Positions 1 to 9,568 of a stretch of DNA of 64,000 nt are shown here, piece by piece (positions within the stretch are counted from its first letter, which is position 1; the number at the start of each line of letters is the position of its first letter). Below the pieces are notes generated by a model. It saw only the letters and a list, made by a program, of their open reading frames with translations, searched no databases and was not told where the DNA came from. This DNA comes from Prochlorococcus sp. AG-442-N17 (GTDB taxonomy: Bacteria > Cyanobacteriota > Cyanobacteriia > PCC-6307 > Cyanobiaceae): the NCBI GenBank assembly GCA_003212375.1, contig QCPY01000001.1, forward strand, positions 176,512 to 240,511, given 5' to 3'. A program made the position numbers and the translations under genes.

Positions 1-65
1 GGATATAAGGGGAATAATGGCCACCAATTCCACTTTTTATTTAAAGTTTCTTCCACCACAATCAT
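1..65 (-). CDS. Start of a DUF4336-like protein (partial, runs off left edge)
   Basis: The minus strand opens an ATG that overlaps the TGA stop of the transporter permease gene (ATGA overlap), followed by 21 codons without a stop up to the window edge. The N-terminus contains a Trp-rich WNWWPLFPLYP segment, which I recall as typical of the start of cyanobacterial DUF4336 proteins. The function of that family is unknown to me. The overlap suggests translational coupling with the metal transporter genes. Only 21 residues are visible, so the family call is tentative, although the reading frame itself is likely real. Confidence 0.5.
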   Translation of the reverse strand, partial: MIVVEETLNKKWNWWPLFPLY

Positions 66-934
66 TTATACCCAGCAAATAATTTCTTTAACTTAAATAT
101 TCCATATCTTGGAGCGAATAAAAAAGCAAATAAAAATATAAAAGTTTGTGCCAACACAATTGATCCACCTGTCTCAAGATCAAACCAAAAACTAACATAG
201 ATTCCTATCAGGCTTGAGATAATTGCACTTAATACAGAAATTACTGTCATATTATCAAACTTGTCCGTAAGTAAATATGCTGTAGCCCCTGGTGTAATCA
301 ACATTGCAACTACCAAAATAATTCCAACAGACTGCAAGCCAACAACAGCTGCCAAAGATAAGCATGTGAGGAGTAAATAATGAAGAAAAAATACGTTAAT
401 CCCAACTGTTTTTGCATGCCTAGGATCAAAACAATAAAGCATTAAATCTTTTCTAAAGATTAATAAAAGGATTACTACCAAAAAAGAAATGAATATGGTT
501 TGTTTTACATCTGAAAGTGATATTCCCAATGGACTACCAAAAAGAATAGAGTGCAAATCAATATTACTTTTAATCTTAGAAACCAATACGATTCCAAGAG
601 CGAAAAATCCAGTAAATACCAACCCAATAACAGTATCCTCTTTAACTCTAGATTTCTGCTTAATAAACCCTATCAATGCTACCGAACCAACTCCGAAAAT
701 AAATGCCCCTAATGAGAAAGGAAGACCTAAAGCATAAGCAACCACAACACCAGGCATTACCGAATGTGATACTGCATCTCCCATTAAAGCCCATCCTTTA
801 AGAGTCAAATAACTTGATAGAAAACCACAAACAGCTGCAACTAATGAACTCATAAGAAGTGCTTTTCTCATAAAGTCATGAGTTAAAGGATCTGTTATTA
901 ATGAATCTAAAGTTAAAAAAGAACAGAGCTCCAT
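62..934 (-). CDS. mntB: Metal (Mn/Zn) ABC transporter permease
   Basis: This 290-residue, highly hydrophobic protein has about eight membrane segments and matches the ABC-3 permease family (ZnuB/MntB/TroC). A conserved GWALMGDAVSHSVMPGVVVAY stretch near residues 47-67 and a GLQSVGIILVVAMLITPGA segment near 200-217 are family hallmarks. It is the last complete gene of the operon binding protein, ATPase, permease, 12 bp after the ATPase gene. Substrate cannot be read from the permease; manganese is inferred from the binding protein. Length is normal for the family. Confidence 0.85.
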   Translation of the reverse strand: MELCSFLTLDSLITDPLTHDFMRKALLMSSLVAAVCGFLSSYLTLKGWALMGDAVSHSVMPGVVVAYALGLPFSLGAFIFGVGSVALIGFIKQKSRVKEDTVIGLVFTGFFALGIVLVSKIKSNIDLHSILFGSPLGISLSDVKQTIFISFLVVILLLIFRKDLMLYCFDPRHAKTVGINVFFLHYLLLTCLSLAAVVGLQSVGIILVVAMLITPGATAYLLTDKFDNMTVISVLSAIISSLIGIYVSFWFDLETGGSIVLAQTFIFLFAFLFAPRYGIFKLKKLFAGYK

Positions 935-946
935 GTAATTTATAAT

Positions 947-1711
947 TTAGGATTCAGGTCCAAACAAGAAATCAGGTGAAATCCCTCCAAAAGTGGTTGT
1001 AATATTTTCAGGGGTAAACACTTCAGAGGTCTCGCCATAAGCCACAACAGTTTTATTTATTAAAAGAACCAAATCACAAAATTCGCGAACATGAATCATA
1101 TCATGCGTTGATAATAATATAGTTTTCCCCTCATTTTTAAATTGAATAAATAATTCCGAGATAAGTTTTTCAGTTCTTATATCAACTCCTGAAAATGGCT
1201 CATCAAGAAGTAATATAGATGCTCTTTGCGCAATTGCTCTGGCTAAAAAAGTTCTTTTTCTCTGACCTCCAGATAAGTTTCCAATAGGTGTAGATAAATG
1301 ATCAGTAAGATCAACTCTCTCAATCGCATCTTTAACCGCCTGAACATCAGACTCTCTAGGACACCTAAAAATATTCATCGAACCATATCTTCCCATCATT
1401 ACTACATCCCAAACACTTATTGGGAATTGACTATCAATACCCTCATTCTGAGGAACATAAGCAATTGTCTGATCTTTTTGAGCAGATCTTACAGACTCTC
1501 CATTTATTCTAATTTTTCCCTTTGAAATATTTACAAAGCCAGTTAAAGCATTAAAAAAAGTTGTTTTACCAGCCCCGTTCATCCCTACTAACCCACAAAT
1601 CTGGCCAGGTTTCAACCTTAAATTGGCATCATACAAAGCCACTTTACCGTTGTAATCTACGCAGATATTCTCTGCATCAATCCTAAAGTTTTGATAATTA
1701 ATCGATTCCAT
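947..1711 (-). CDS. mntA: Metal (Mn/Zn) ABC transporter ATP-binding protein
   Basis: This 254-residue ATPase energises metal uptake across the inner membrane. It shows a Walker A motif (GMNGAGKTT near residue 43), an ABC signature (LSGGQRKR near 147), Walker B with catalytic Glu (ILLLDEPFSG) and a switch His (LLSTHD). The signature variant followed by KRTFLARAIAQ is typical of the Mn/Zn chelate group. It lies 3 bp after the binding-protein gene and 12 bp before the permease gene, so the three are almost certainly one transcript. The symbol follows the Synechocystis mntCAB naming. Confidence 0.87.
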   Translation of the reverse strand: MESINYQNFRIDAENICVDYNGKVALYDANLRLKPGQICGLVGMNGAGKTTFFNALTGFVNISKGKIRINGESVRSAQKDQTIAYVPQNEGIDSQFPISVWDVVMMGRYGSMNIFRCPRESDVQAVKDAIERVDLTDHLSTPIGNLSGGQRKRTFLARAIAQRASILLLDEPFSGVDIRTEKLISELFIQFKNEGKTILLSTHDMIHVREFCDLVLLINKTVVAYGETSEVFTPENITTTFGGISPDFLFGPES

Positions 1712-1714
1712 AAT

Positions 1715-2614
1715 TCAAAAAAGCCCTTTTTTAATTAAATCCAAATTATGCTCAAGCATTTTTATATAGGAACTAGCAGGCCCACTATCATCAGATAATG
1801 AATCAACAAAAAGATTTCCTCCAAAATTAGCCCCAGTTTCGTTTGCAACAATCATTTGAGATTCGTTACTTACAGTACTTTCGCAAAATACAGATGGAAC
1901 ATTTTTTTCTTTAACTAGTGAGATTGTTCTTGACATTCTTTTGGGAGTAATTTGACTCTCAGCATTTACTGGCCATAAATAAACTTCCTCTAATCCATAA
2001 TCATTTGTTAAATATGAAAAAGCACCTTCACAACTTACTAGATACCTACTTTTTTTATTTAAGTTATTAATAAAAAGAGAGAATTCTTTATCTAATTTAA
2101 ATAGTTTATCTTTATAAATTTTTCCATTTTCTTCAAATAATGTTCTCTTTGATGGCCTCAATTCTGATAAAGAATCCACCAGAATATCTACGTATAGGAT
2201 CCCTCTTTTTGGAGAAATCCAGGCATGAGGATTAGGTTTTCCTTTATAGAAATCTTCACTAATAAAAATAGGATCTAAATCTTTCGCGACAGTAATTCTT
2301 TTAACTTTTAAATTAGAAACAAATTTTTCAGCCCATAATTCAAATCCAAATCCATTATCAATAAAAACAAAAGCATTAGAAGCATTTACCAAATCGCTTG
2401 GAGTTGGTTGGTAGCCATGAACTTCAACTCCAGGTTTCGTTATTGATTTAACAATAAAATCATCTTTAGCGATGTTACTAATTATGTCTGCCAAAACAGT
2501 GAAACTTGCCAGTATTACTTCTTTACTTTCATTTTTTTTTGATATTCTCTTACATGAGCCTGAAGCAAGAGAAATAAGAAGTAACAAACTTAAAAGAAGA
2601 AATTTTTTTTTCAT
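1715..2614 (-). CDS. mntC: Metal ABC transporter substrate-binding protein, MntC-like
   Basis: This 299-residue cluster A-I binding protein delivers divalent metal to the permease. It has a hydrophobic signal peptide ending in GSC near residue 20, consistent with a lipoprotein although the lipobox is not classical. Likely metal ligands are His in VHGYQPTPSD, His in NPHAWISP, Glu in CEGAFSYL and Asp in LSDDSGPA. The YLWPVNAESQ stretch resembles Synechocystis MntC more than ZnuA, and there is no His-rich loop, so manganese is the better guess. Zinc cannot be excluded. It is preceded 20 bp upstream by the DUF697 gene on the same strand. Confidence 0.82.
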   Translation of the reverse strand: MKKKFLLLSLLLLISLASGSCKRISKKNESKEVILASFTVLADIISNIAKDDFIVKSITKPGVEVHGYQPTPSDLVNASNAFVFIDNGFGFELWAEKFVSNLKVKRITVAKDLDPIFISEDFYKGKPNPHAWISPKRGILYVDILVDSLSELRPSKRTLFEENGKIYKDKLFKLDKEFSLFINNLNKKSRYLVSCEGAFSYLTNDYGLEEVYLWPVNAESQITPKRMSRTISLVKEKNVPSVFCESTVSNESQMIVANETGANFGGNLFVDSLSDDSGPASSYIKMLEHNLDLIKKGLF

Positions 2615-2634
2615 ATTTAACTTTCATGTTTGGA

Positions 2635-3969
2635 TTATGAACTAAAAGATAGTTTTTTAAGTGGTTTTCTAAGATCAGAAATAAATCCTTGCCAATTTAT
2701 TTTTTCTTTTTCAAAAGCTTTTTCAACAATTTTCTCAGAATTTTTCTTTATAAAATCCAAATCAGGTTCTTCTACTCCTTTTGTTATTGCCATAAAATCA
2801 GCCAAAGAGCTTGATACTACTCTTGTTAAATAAGCAGCACTAACAGCCTGAAATGTTCCAGAAACAAGCCAATTTGGTCCATGTAATTTTGTTATGCCAA
2901 TTAGAGTCTGTCCACTCCATTCAATAACTCCCTGCGCAATTGCAGTCTTTAAAATCTCTTTAGATATTTTATCTAAAATTTCAGGAGACCAATTACATCC
3001 CCATATAGACTTAATTTCTTTAATCATTAATGAATTTATTACCGTCATTGCCATTACATCAATTGATGGGATAGGAGATAAGAAAACAGTTGACGCGACA
3101 AGAATTTGATTTTTTCTTTGTATACCTTTTAATTGGATTCTTCTTATCCCTTCAATTTCAGATTGCCATGCAATATGAAGTTCTTTTAATAACCTTTTTT
3201 TTGTATTTTCAATATTTTTAGATGAACTTATGAAAAACTTTCTTAATGAAAAAGGTATATTTGTTATTTCATTTTTATTCACATCAAAGGTAATAATTTT
3301 ATTTATGAATTCACTTGAAATTTGAGACTTTAGTTCTTCTATCTGATTTTTGGCTTCTATTTCGTCGGAAGTTAAAGCCACCAACCAGGTTGGCATATTT
3401 TTAGGAAACTTTTCCAGCCACAAAAAATCATTTGCTGACAAAGGCAAGTTTATAAAATACAAGATTGCATCACTCTTCAAAGCTTCTTCTGGAATAACTT
3501 GAGAAGAATTATATTTAGGCAATTTCTTGTATAAATCAAAGTCAAACTTATCTGCTTTAAAATGACTTTTCAAAACAGACTGACAACCCTGAAAATCTTT
3601 TTGTCCAATGCAACTTATTTTTTCTTTTTCACATCTATTAAGAATCGATTCAAGTATTTTTTGTCTTTTTGAATTCTGTTTTTCTAATTCATTTGTTGCT
3701 TCAAGATCTTCAAAAAAATTTAAATCTTCATTACATAGATTTATCCAACCATCTAAATTATTTGGCTCATTAAATTTAGGCTTATCATTCTTTAAGTAAA
3801 AATATCCCCCCAAACACAAAGCAAAAAATCCTATTGAGCCTCCTGCAAAATGAATTAAGTCGCTGACAAACCACTCCCCAAAACCTAATAATAATAAAAC
3901 AAAAATAAGATTTTTTTTCGGGAACTTTATGAAATCCTTTAAAAGGTTGTCTTTACTAATATCAAACAC
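2635..3969 (-). CDS. DUF697 membrane protein with degenerate GTPase-like middle domain
   Basis: This 444-residue protein starts with two hydrophobic segments (about residues 19-58). It continues with a soluble middle region (about 70-260) that has GTPase-like strand patterns (DAILYFINLPLS, PTWLVALTSDE) but no P-loop. It ends with a DUF697-type region (about 280-410; SPIPSIDVMAMTVINSLMIKEI is the typical core) with further hydrophobic stretches. DUF697 proteins are usually inner-membrane GTPases or their relatives of unknown role. It heads the same strand run as the metal transporter, 20 bp upstream of the binding-protein gene, so co-transcription is likely. A link to metal homeostasis is only inference. 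Confidence 0.7.
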   Translation of the reverse strand: MFDISKDNLLKDFIKFPKKNLIFVLLLLGFGEWFVSDLIHFAGGSIGFFALCLGGYFYLKNDKPKFNEPNNLDGWINLCNEDLNFFEDLEATNELEKQNSKRQKILESILNRCEKEKISCIGQKDFQGCQSVLKSHFKADKFDFDLYKKLPKYNSSQVIPEEALKSDAILYFINLPLSANDFLWLEKFPKNMPTWLVALTSDEIEAKNQIEELKSQISSEFINKIITFDVNKNEITNIPFSLRKFFISSSKNIENTKKRLLKELHIAWQSEIEGIRRIQLKGIQRKNQILVASTVFLSPIPSIDVMAMTVINSLMIKEIKSIWGCNWSPEILDKISKEILKTAIAQGVIEWSGQTLIGITKLHGPNWLVSGTFQAVSAAYLTRVVSSSLADFMAITKGVEEPDLDFIKKNSEKIVEKAFEKEKINWQGFISDLRKPLKKLSFSS

Positions 3970-4134
3970 AATATTTTATTTTTCTAATTTTATTTTAATG
4001 CAAGTTGTGAATGAGAAAAGCGAAATTACATAAGTCGTTAATCAAAAGATAAATTTTTAAGGCTTTTAAAAAGATTTATTGCATAACAAGATGCTAAGTT
4101 AATAAACTATTTAAATAACTTAAGAAGCATTAAG

Positions 4135-4557
4135 ATGTCTAATTCAAATTTCGGCGATAATCCTGGACAAGAGAAATACAGAAGTCGTTCCAATAATGAA
4201 AGATCTAATTTCAGAGATAGATCAGGCGGCAGAAGAGACGGAGGAGGATTTCGCATAAGATTGAGTGATAACGAAATGAAAGCTGTCAAATCAATACAAG
4301 AGACCTTTCAATTAAGGTCTACCGTTGCAGTTCTGGGTTTCTCTGTTAGGACACTTAGCGAAATGATCAAAGACGAAAAATTGATTGAATCAATCACAGA
4401 ATATGCAAAAAATCATAAAAACTCTTCTCCGAATAGACAATCACAAAATCCTTATGAGGAAAAGACAAAAACAACTCCTGACCCCTTTGCAAGACCAGTA
4501 AAAAATACATCAACTGAAGAGAACCAATCTAGCGAAGTAGAAGAGGATGGCAAATAA
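4135..4557 (+). CDS. Small protein with Gly/Arg-rich head and ribbon-helix-helix-like core
   Basis: This 140-residue protein has an Asn/Arg/Gly-rich, probably disordered N-terminus (residues 1-38, with RSGGRRDGGG). Next comes a short strand-like segment (FRIRLSDNE, about 39-47) and two helices (about 48-60 and 63-82), then a polar tail. The strand-helix-helix order resembles ribbon-helix-helix DNA-binding proteins, and the Gly/Arg head could bind nucleic acid; both points are inference. Its last 11 bases overlap the start of trpS, indicating translational coupling. I do not recognise a named family. The ATG at 4135 has no strong Shine-Dalgarno sequence. Confidence 0.65.
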   Translation: MSNSNFGDNPGQEKYRSRSNNERSNFRDRSGGRRDGGGFRIRLSDNEMKAVKSIQETFQLRSTVAVLGFSVRTLSEMIKDEKLIESITEYAKNHKNSSPNRQSQNPYEEKTKTTPDPFARPVKNTSTEENQSSEVEEDGK

Positions 4558-5563
4558 AAAAAGAATTCTTTCGGGAGTTCAACCAACTGGTGATTTACAT
4601 ATTGGTAATTGGCTTGGGGCCATAAATAATTGGGTTACGCTTCAAGATAAATATGAAACATTTCTATGTGTAGTTGATTTGCACGCAATCACAGCTTCAT
4701 ATGATCCCAAAGAATTATCTAAGAACACTATTTCTACTGCAGCTTTGTACGTTGCTTGTGGAATAGATCCCAAAATATGCTCAATTTTTGTCCAAAGTCA
4801 GATTTCTGCACATTCAGAACTTTGTTGGATATTAAATTGCATGACCCCAATAAATTGGATGGAAAGAATGATTCAATTCAAAGAAAAATCCATACAACAG
4901 GGAAACAATGTATCCATTGGATTATTTGACTACCCGATCCTAATGGCTGCAGACATTCTTCTATATGACGCTGACTTTGTACCAGTAGGTGAGGATCAAA
5001 AACAACATCTTGAACTTGCCAGAGATATTGCACAACAGAGAATTAATGCCAGATTTAGTAAAGATAAAAATATTTTAAAAATCCCTCAACCAATAATCAT
5101 GAAGAATGGATCAAAAATAATGAGTTTAATTGATGGGTCAAAAAAGATGAGCAAAAGTGATCCTAATGAGGGCAGTCGTATTAACTTATTAGATGATCCT
5201 GAAATAATTACAAAAAAAATAAAAAGAGCAAAAAGTGACAGCTCTATTGGAATTGAATTTAACAACCCTGAGAGACCAGAATCTAAAAATCTTTTGATGA
5301 TTTATTCAATATTGTCTGGCAAAGAAATTTCTCAATGTGAAAAAGAATTCTCAGAGACTGGATGGGGAACATTTAAAAAATTAATTACAGAACAACTTAT
5401 TGAATCACTAGAACCTATTCAGAAAAAATATAAATTATTAATTAATGATCCATATCAATTGAATAAAATCCTTGATGAGGGTAAGGAAAAAGCTGAAGAT
5501 TTAGCAAATCAGACTTTAAAAAGAGTTAAATCAAAATTAGGATTCTTCGAAATGGAGAAATAA
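4547..5563 (+). CDS. trpS: Tryptophanyl-tRNA synthetase
   Basis: This class Ic synthetase charges tRNA-Trp in the cytoplasm. The 338-residue length is normal for bacterial TrpRS. The ATP-binding signatures are present as HIGN (GDLHIGNWLGA near residue 16) and KMSKS (near 200), and GEDQKQHLELAR is the usual conserved helix. The start codon lies inside the end of the preceding small gene, and thrS begins 3 bp after its stop, so the two synthetase genes are probably one transcript. Confidence 0.95.
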   Translation: MANKKRILSGVQPTGDLHIGNWLGAINNWVTLQDKYETFLCVVDLHAITASYDPKELSKNTISTAALYVACGIDPKICSIFVQSQISAHSELCWILNCMTPINWMERMIQFKEKSIQQGNNVSIGLFDYPILMAADILLYDADFVPVGEDQKQHLELARDIAQQRINARFSKDKNILKIPQPIIMKNGSKIMSLIDGSKKMSKSDPNEGSRINLLDDPEIITKKIKRAKSDSSIGIEFNNPERPESKNLLMIYSILSGKEISQCEKEFSETGWGTFKKLITEQLIESLEPIQKKYKLLINDPYQLNKILDEGKEKAEDLANQTLKRVKSKLGFFEMEK

Positions 5564-5566
5564 ATC

Positions 5567-7483
5567 ATGCCAATAATTACCTTACCTGATGGTTCACAAA
5601 AGATTTTCGAAAAATCTGTAACTATTCTAGAAATTGCCCAGAGTATAGGCTCTGGATTAGCTAAAGCAACAATTGCTGGGAAAGTAAATGATGTTCTTCT
5701 TGATGCAACTATTCCTATAAATACAGATTCCAAAGTTGTAATAATCACCTCAAAAGATAAAGAAGGAATTGAAATAATAAGACATTCCTTTGCTCACCTT
5801 ATTGGTCATGCAGTTAAACAAATTTACTCTGATATTAAAATGGCAATTGGGCCTGTAATCGAAGATGGTTTTTATTACGATATTTTTTCTGAATACAGAT
5901 TAACTCCTGAAGATTTAATAAAAATCGAAAATAGAATTAATAAATTAATAAAAACAAACTATGATGTTGAAATCTTACAAGTTTCTAAAAAAGAGGCAAT
6001 TAAAACTTTTAAAGAAAGAGATGAGACTTTTAAATTACGAATAATTGAAGAAATTCCTGAAGAAGGTCTCATCAATTTATACAAACACGAAGAATATATC
6101 GACATGTGTAGAGGGCCTCATGTACCCAATACTAGACATTTGAGACACTTTAAATTACTTAAATTATCAGGTTCATACTGGAGAGGGAATAGTGAGAATG
6201 AATCATTACAAAGAATATATGGAACTGCATGGGCAAAAGAAAAAGAACTCAATGACTACTTAACAAGAATTGAAGAAGCCGAAAAAAGGGATCATAGAAA
6301 ACTTGGTAAAAAACATTCACTATTTCATATACAAGAAGAATCTCCAGGAATGATTTTTTGGCATCCAAATGGATGGACAATCTACCAGGTACTGGAAAAG
6401 TACATAAGAGAAATACTCAAAAAAAACGATTACTCAGAAATTAAAACCCCACAAGCTGTTGATAAATCACTTTGGGAAAAATCCGGTCATTGGGAAAAAT
6501 TTAGGGACGATATGTTCACTACTGCATCAGAAAATCGAACTTATGCAATCAAACCAATGAATTGTCCATGCCATATTCAAGTATTTAATCAAGGTTTAAA
6601 AAGTTATAAGGATTTACCTATTCGTCTTGCTGAATTTGGTTCTTGTCACAGAAATGAGCCCTCTGGAGCACTACACGGCTTAATGAGAGTAAGAAACTTT
6701 ACTCAAGATGATGCGCACATATTCTGTACAGAAGAGCAAATTCAAGAAGAGGTTTCAACTTTTATAGATCTTGTTTTCGAGGTTTATAAAACTTTTGGTT
6801 TTGATGAAATCATTATCAAATTATCAACCCGTCCTGAAAAAAGGGTAGGTAGTAAAGAGATTTGGGATAAATCAGAGGAAGCTCTTACCAAAGCTCTCGA
6901 TAGTAAGAAACTAAAATGGGAACTCCAACCAGGAGAGGGGGCTTTTTATGGTCCAAAAATAGAATTCTCCTTAAAAGATTGTCTTAATAGAGTCTGGCAA
7001 TGCGGCACTATTCAGGTTGATTTCTCAATGCCTATTAGATTGGATGCAACTTATGTAGATATTGATAATGAGAAAAGAAATCCAGTTATGCTTCATAGAG
7101 CAATTTTAGGATCCTTTGAAAGATTTATCGGAATCTTAATTGAACAATATGAGGCAAAATTCCCAATTTGGATAGCGCCTCATCAAATAATTTTATTGAG
7201 CATTACTGATAGAAATATTGAAAAGTGTTTAAAGTTTAATGAATTAATAAATAATAATGGTTACCGATCAAAAGTTGATGTTAGGAATGAAAAAATAGGA
7301 TATAAGATAAGAGAGGCAACTTTAGGGAGAGTTCCTTTAATTGCAGTTATTGGGGATAAAGAAGAAGAAATTGATTCAGTCGCTTTAAGAGCTTTAGATG
7401 GAACAAATTTAGGAATTTTCGACCTACCCAATCTATACAAATTAATGGATGAATTAATAGAAAAAAAAGGTAGAACAGAATAA
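5567..7483 (+). CDS. thrS: Threonyl-tRNA synthetase
   Basis: This 638-residue class II synthetase charges tRNA-Thr. The domain order is a TGS domain (1-62, PIITLPDGS), an editing domain with [11 protein letters not shown] (about 73-83) and CRGPH, a catalytic core (about 240-535) and a C-terminal anticodon domain (about 540-638). The core carries zinc ligand Cys in MNCPCH and class II motifs including [13 protein letters not shown] and the final [11 protein letters not shown]. The editing domain looks intact. It starts 3 bp after trpS, and glk follows 11 bp later. Confidence 0.96.
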   Translation: MPIITLPDGSQKIFEKSVTILEIAQSIGSGLAKATIAGKVNDVLLDATIPINTDSKVVIITSKDKEGIEIIRHSFAHLIGHAVKQIYSDIKMAIGPVIEDGFYYDIFSEYRLTPEDLIKIENRINKLIKTNYDVEILQVSKKEAIKTFKERDETFKLRIIEEIPEEGLINLYKHEEYIDMCRGPHVPNTRHLRHFKLLKLSGSYWRGNSENESLQRIYGTAWAKEKELNDYLTRIEEAEKRDHRKLGKKHSLFHIQEESPGMIFWHPNGWTIYQVLEKYIREILKKNDYSEIKTPQAVDKSLWEKSGHWEKFRDDMFTTASENRTYAIKPMNCPCHIQVFNQGLKSYKDLPIRLAEFGSCHRNEPSGALHGLMRVRNFTQDDAHIFCTEEQIQEEVSTFIDLVFEVYKTFGFDEIIIKLSTRPEKRVGSKEIWDKSEEALTKALDSKKLKWELQPGEGAFYGPKIEFSLKDCLNRVWQCGTIQVDFSMPIRLDATYVDIDNEKRNPVMLHRAILGSFERFIGILIEQYEAKFPIWIAPHQIILLSITDRNIEKCLKFNELINNNGYRSKVDVRNEKIGYKIREATLGRVPLIAVIGDKEEEIDSVALRALDGTNLGIFDLPNLYKLMDELIEKKGRTE

Positions 7484-7494
7484 TTTTAAATATT

Positions 7495-8532
7495 ATGAAT
7501 TATCTCGCTTGTGATTTAGGAGGTACCAAGGTTCTTTTGGGGATATTCGAAAAAGAAATAAATGATGATTCGCCTAAGTTAATATTCAAAAAAAAATATG
7601 TATCTACGGATTGGGATTCCTTTGAACTAATACTAGAAGATTTTCTCGAAAATGAATGCAAAAATATTACTCATCCTTCTTCTGCATGTTTTGCCGTAGC
7701 TGGCCCTTTATCTAACAATAAAGCAAAAATCATCAACTTGTCATGGAATATTTCTGGAAATGCATTACAGAACAAATTTAATTTCAAAAGCTGCGAGCTA
7801 ATAAATGATTTCGCAGTCCAAATTTATGGAATACCTCATTTAAAAAAAAATCAATATATTACCATCCAAAATGGAGAATGTTTTGAAGGTAGCAACAATG
7901 ATATTCATGCTATTGTTGGTGCTGGGACAGGTTTGGGCGTTGCAAGAGGCATAATATCAGACAGTAATATAAAAGTTTTAGCTAGTGAGGGTGGACATGT
8001 TGAATATTCGCCAAAGTCAAAATTAGAATGGGATTTAAAAATTTGGCTTAAAAACTCTCTAAATGTTGAGAGGATTTCTTGTGAGAGAATTATTAGCGGC
8101 ACTGGTTTATCAAGAATTGCGGAATGGAGACTAAGCAAATCGGATGCCCAAAGACATCCTCTTCAAAATTATTTTCAAGAGATAGAAATTTCTGATGATG
8201 TAAGAAAAAAACTACCTGAGAAAATTTGTAATCTTTCAAAAGAAGGGGATCAGTTAATGGCCGAGGTAGAGAGGATATGGTTAAGTGCTTATGCTTCTTT
8301 CTTGGGAGATGTTGCTCTTCAAGAATTATGCTTCGGAGGTTTATGGATCTCTGGAGGGACAGCCCCAAAACATTTAAGAAACTTTAAATCAGATTTATTT
8401 ATGAAACAATTTTCAGATAAGGGAAGATTAAAAGATATTCTTAAAAATATACCTGTGAGCGTAATCTTAGATGAAGAGTTTGGATTATTTAGTGCAGCCT
8501 GCAGAGCAAAAATGCTTTTACAAATAAGATAA
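7495..8532 (+). CDS. glk: Glucokinase
   Basis: This 345-residue protein phosphorylates glucose to glucose 6-phosphate. It belongs to the Glk family rather than ROK. The N-terminal phosphate-binding loop DLGGTKVLLGIF (residues 7-18), the ELINDFAVQ segment around the catalytic Asp, the GAGTGLGVA loop and an SEGGHVEYSP segment support the call. It sits between thrS and thrB with gaps of 11 and 8 bp, so it is probably expressed with these biosynthetic genes. Confidence 0.9.
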   Translation: MNYLACDLGGTKVLLGIFEKEINDDSPKLIFKKKYVSTDWDSFELILEDFLENECKNITHPSSACFAVAGPLSNNKAKIINLSWNISGNALQNKFNFKSCELINDFAVQIYGIPHLKKNQYITIQNGECFEGSNNDIHAIVGAGTGLGVARGIISDSNIKVLASEGGHVEYSPKSKLEWDLKIWLKNSLNVERISCERIISGTGLSRIAEWRLSKSDAQRHPLQNYFQEIEISDDVRKKLPEKICNLSKEGDQLMAEVERIWLSAYASFLGDVALQELCFGGLWISGGTAPKHLRNFKSDLFMKQFSDKGRLKDILKNIPVSVILDEEFGLFSAACRAKMLLQIR

Positions 8533-8540
8533 TTTTTTAT

Positions 8541-9488
8541 ATGCCTTATCCAGAAGTAGGAAAAAAGATAATAGTAACAGTTCCTTCCACAACTGCAAAT
8601 CTAGGCCCTGGGTTCGATTGCCTTGGCGCAGCTTTAGATCTACACAACGAATTTATTTTTACAAGAATAAGTGGAGGTGGGGATAGATTTGATCTGATAA
8701 TGGAGAGTACAGATGGTAATCACTTAAGAGGAGGGCCAGAAAATTTAGTTTTTAGGGCTGCACAGAAAGTATGGGAAAGTGCAAATATTGAACCTTTCGC
8801 TCTTGAAGCTAGAGTAAAATTGGCAGTTCCCCCCGCTCGCGGACTAGGGAGTAGTGCTACAGCAATAGTTGCAGGACTAATAGGTGCAAATGCAATTATG
8901 AACTCCCCTTTGCCCAAAGAAAAACTTTTAGAACTTGCAATTGATATAGAGGGTCATCCTGATAATGTTGTTCCTTCTCTATTGGGAGGCCTTTGTTTAA
9001 CAGCCAGGTCATCTTCTCAAAGATGGAGAATAATTAGATGTGAATGGCATGAATCCATTAAAGCTGTAGTGGCAATACCTGCTATACGTCTTAGTACAAG
9101 CGAAGCAAGGAGAGTAATGCCGAAGAATGTTCCAATATCTGATGCAGTTACAAACATGGGGGCACTTACTCTATTAATAAATGGATTAAAGACAGGTAAT
9201 CAAGAATTAATAAAAGAGGGTATGTTTGACAAATTACATGAACCATATAGATGGAAGCTTATTAAAGGCGGATTAGAAGTTAAGGATGCCGCAATAGGAG
9301 CTGGTGCTTTAGGCTGTGCAATTAGTGGAGCAGGACCAAGTATCTTAGCTTTGTGTAATCAGGATAATGGCAGAGCAGTCAGTCAAGCCATGGTAAAAGC
9401 TTGGGAAAAAGAAGGAGTTGCGAGTAGAGCGCCATTTTTAAACCTCCAAACAACAGGGAGTCAATTTAAAGACATTTCTAGTAAGTAG
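8541..9488 (+). CDS. thrB: Homoserine kinase
   Basis: This 315-residue GHMP-family kinase phosphorylates homoserine in threonine biosynthesis. It shows the N-terminal PSTTANLGPGFDCLG motif (residues 15-29), the ATP-binding PPARGLGSSA loop (near 95) and a C-terminal GAGPSILAL motif. The gene immediately precedes ndhD, an arrangement I associate with marine picocyanobacteria. The length is normal. Confidence 0.95.
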   Translation: MPYPEVGKKIIVTVPSTTANLGPGFDCLGAALDLHNEFIFTRISGGGDRFDLIMESTDGNHLRGGPENLVFRAAQKVWESANIEPFALEARVKLAVPPARGLGSSATAIVAGLIGANAIMNSPLPKEKLLELAIDIEGHPDNVVPSLLGGLCLTARSSSQRWRIIRCEWHESIKAVVAIPAIRLSTSEARRVMPKNVPISDAVTNMGALTLLINGLKTGNQELIKEGMFDKLHEPYRWKLIKGGLEVKDAAIGAGALGCAISGAGPSILALCNQDNGRAVSQAMVKAWEKEGVASRAPFLNLQTTGSQFKDISSK

Positions 9489-9568
9489 TTTTACTTAGGC
9501 AATTTTAATGTTATAGTCTCAAGCTAGAACAACTTCAACTAGAATAAAAAAATTATTCATTGGTATTG

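Noticed and set aside
365..374. Minus-strand ACTCCTCACA resembles the unpaired core of the Yfr1 small RNA
   Set aside because: It lies inside the mntB coding frame without flanking hairpins, so it is probably codon use by chance.
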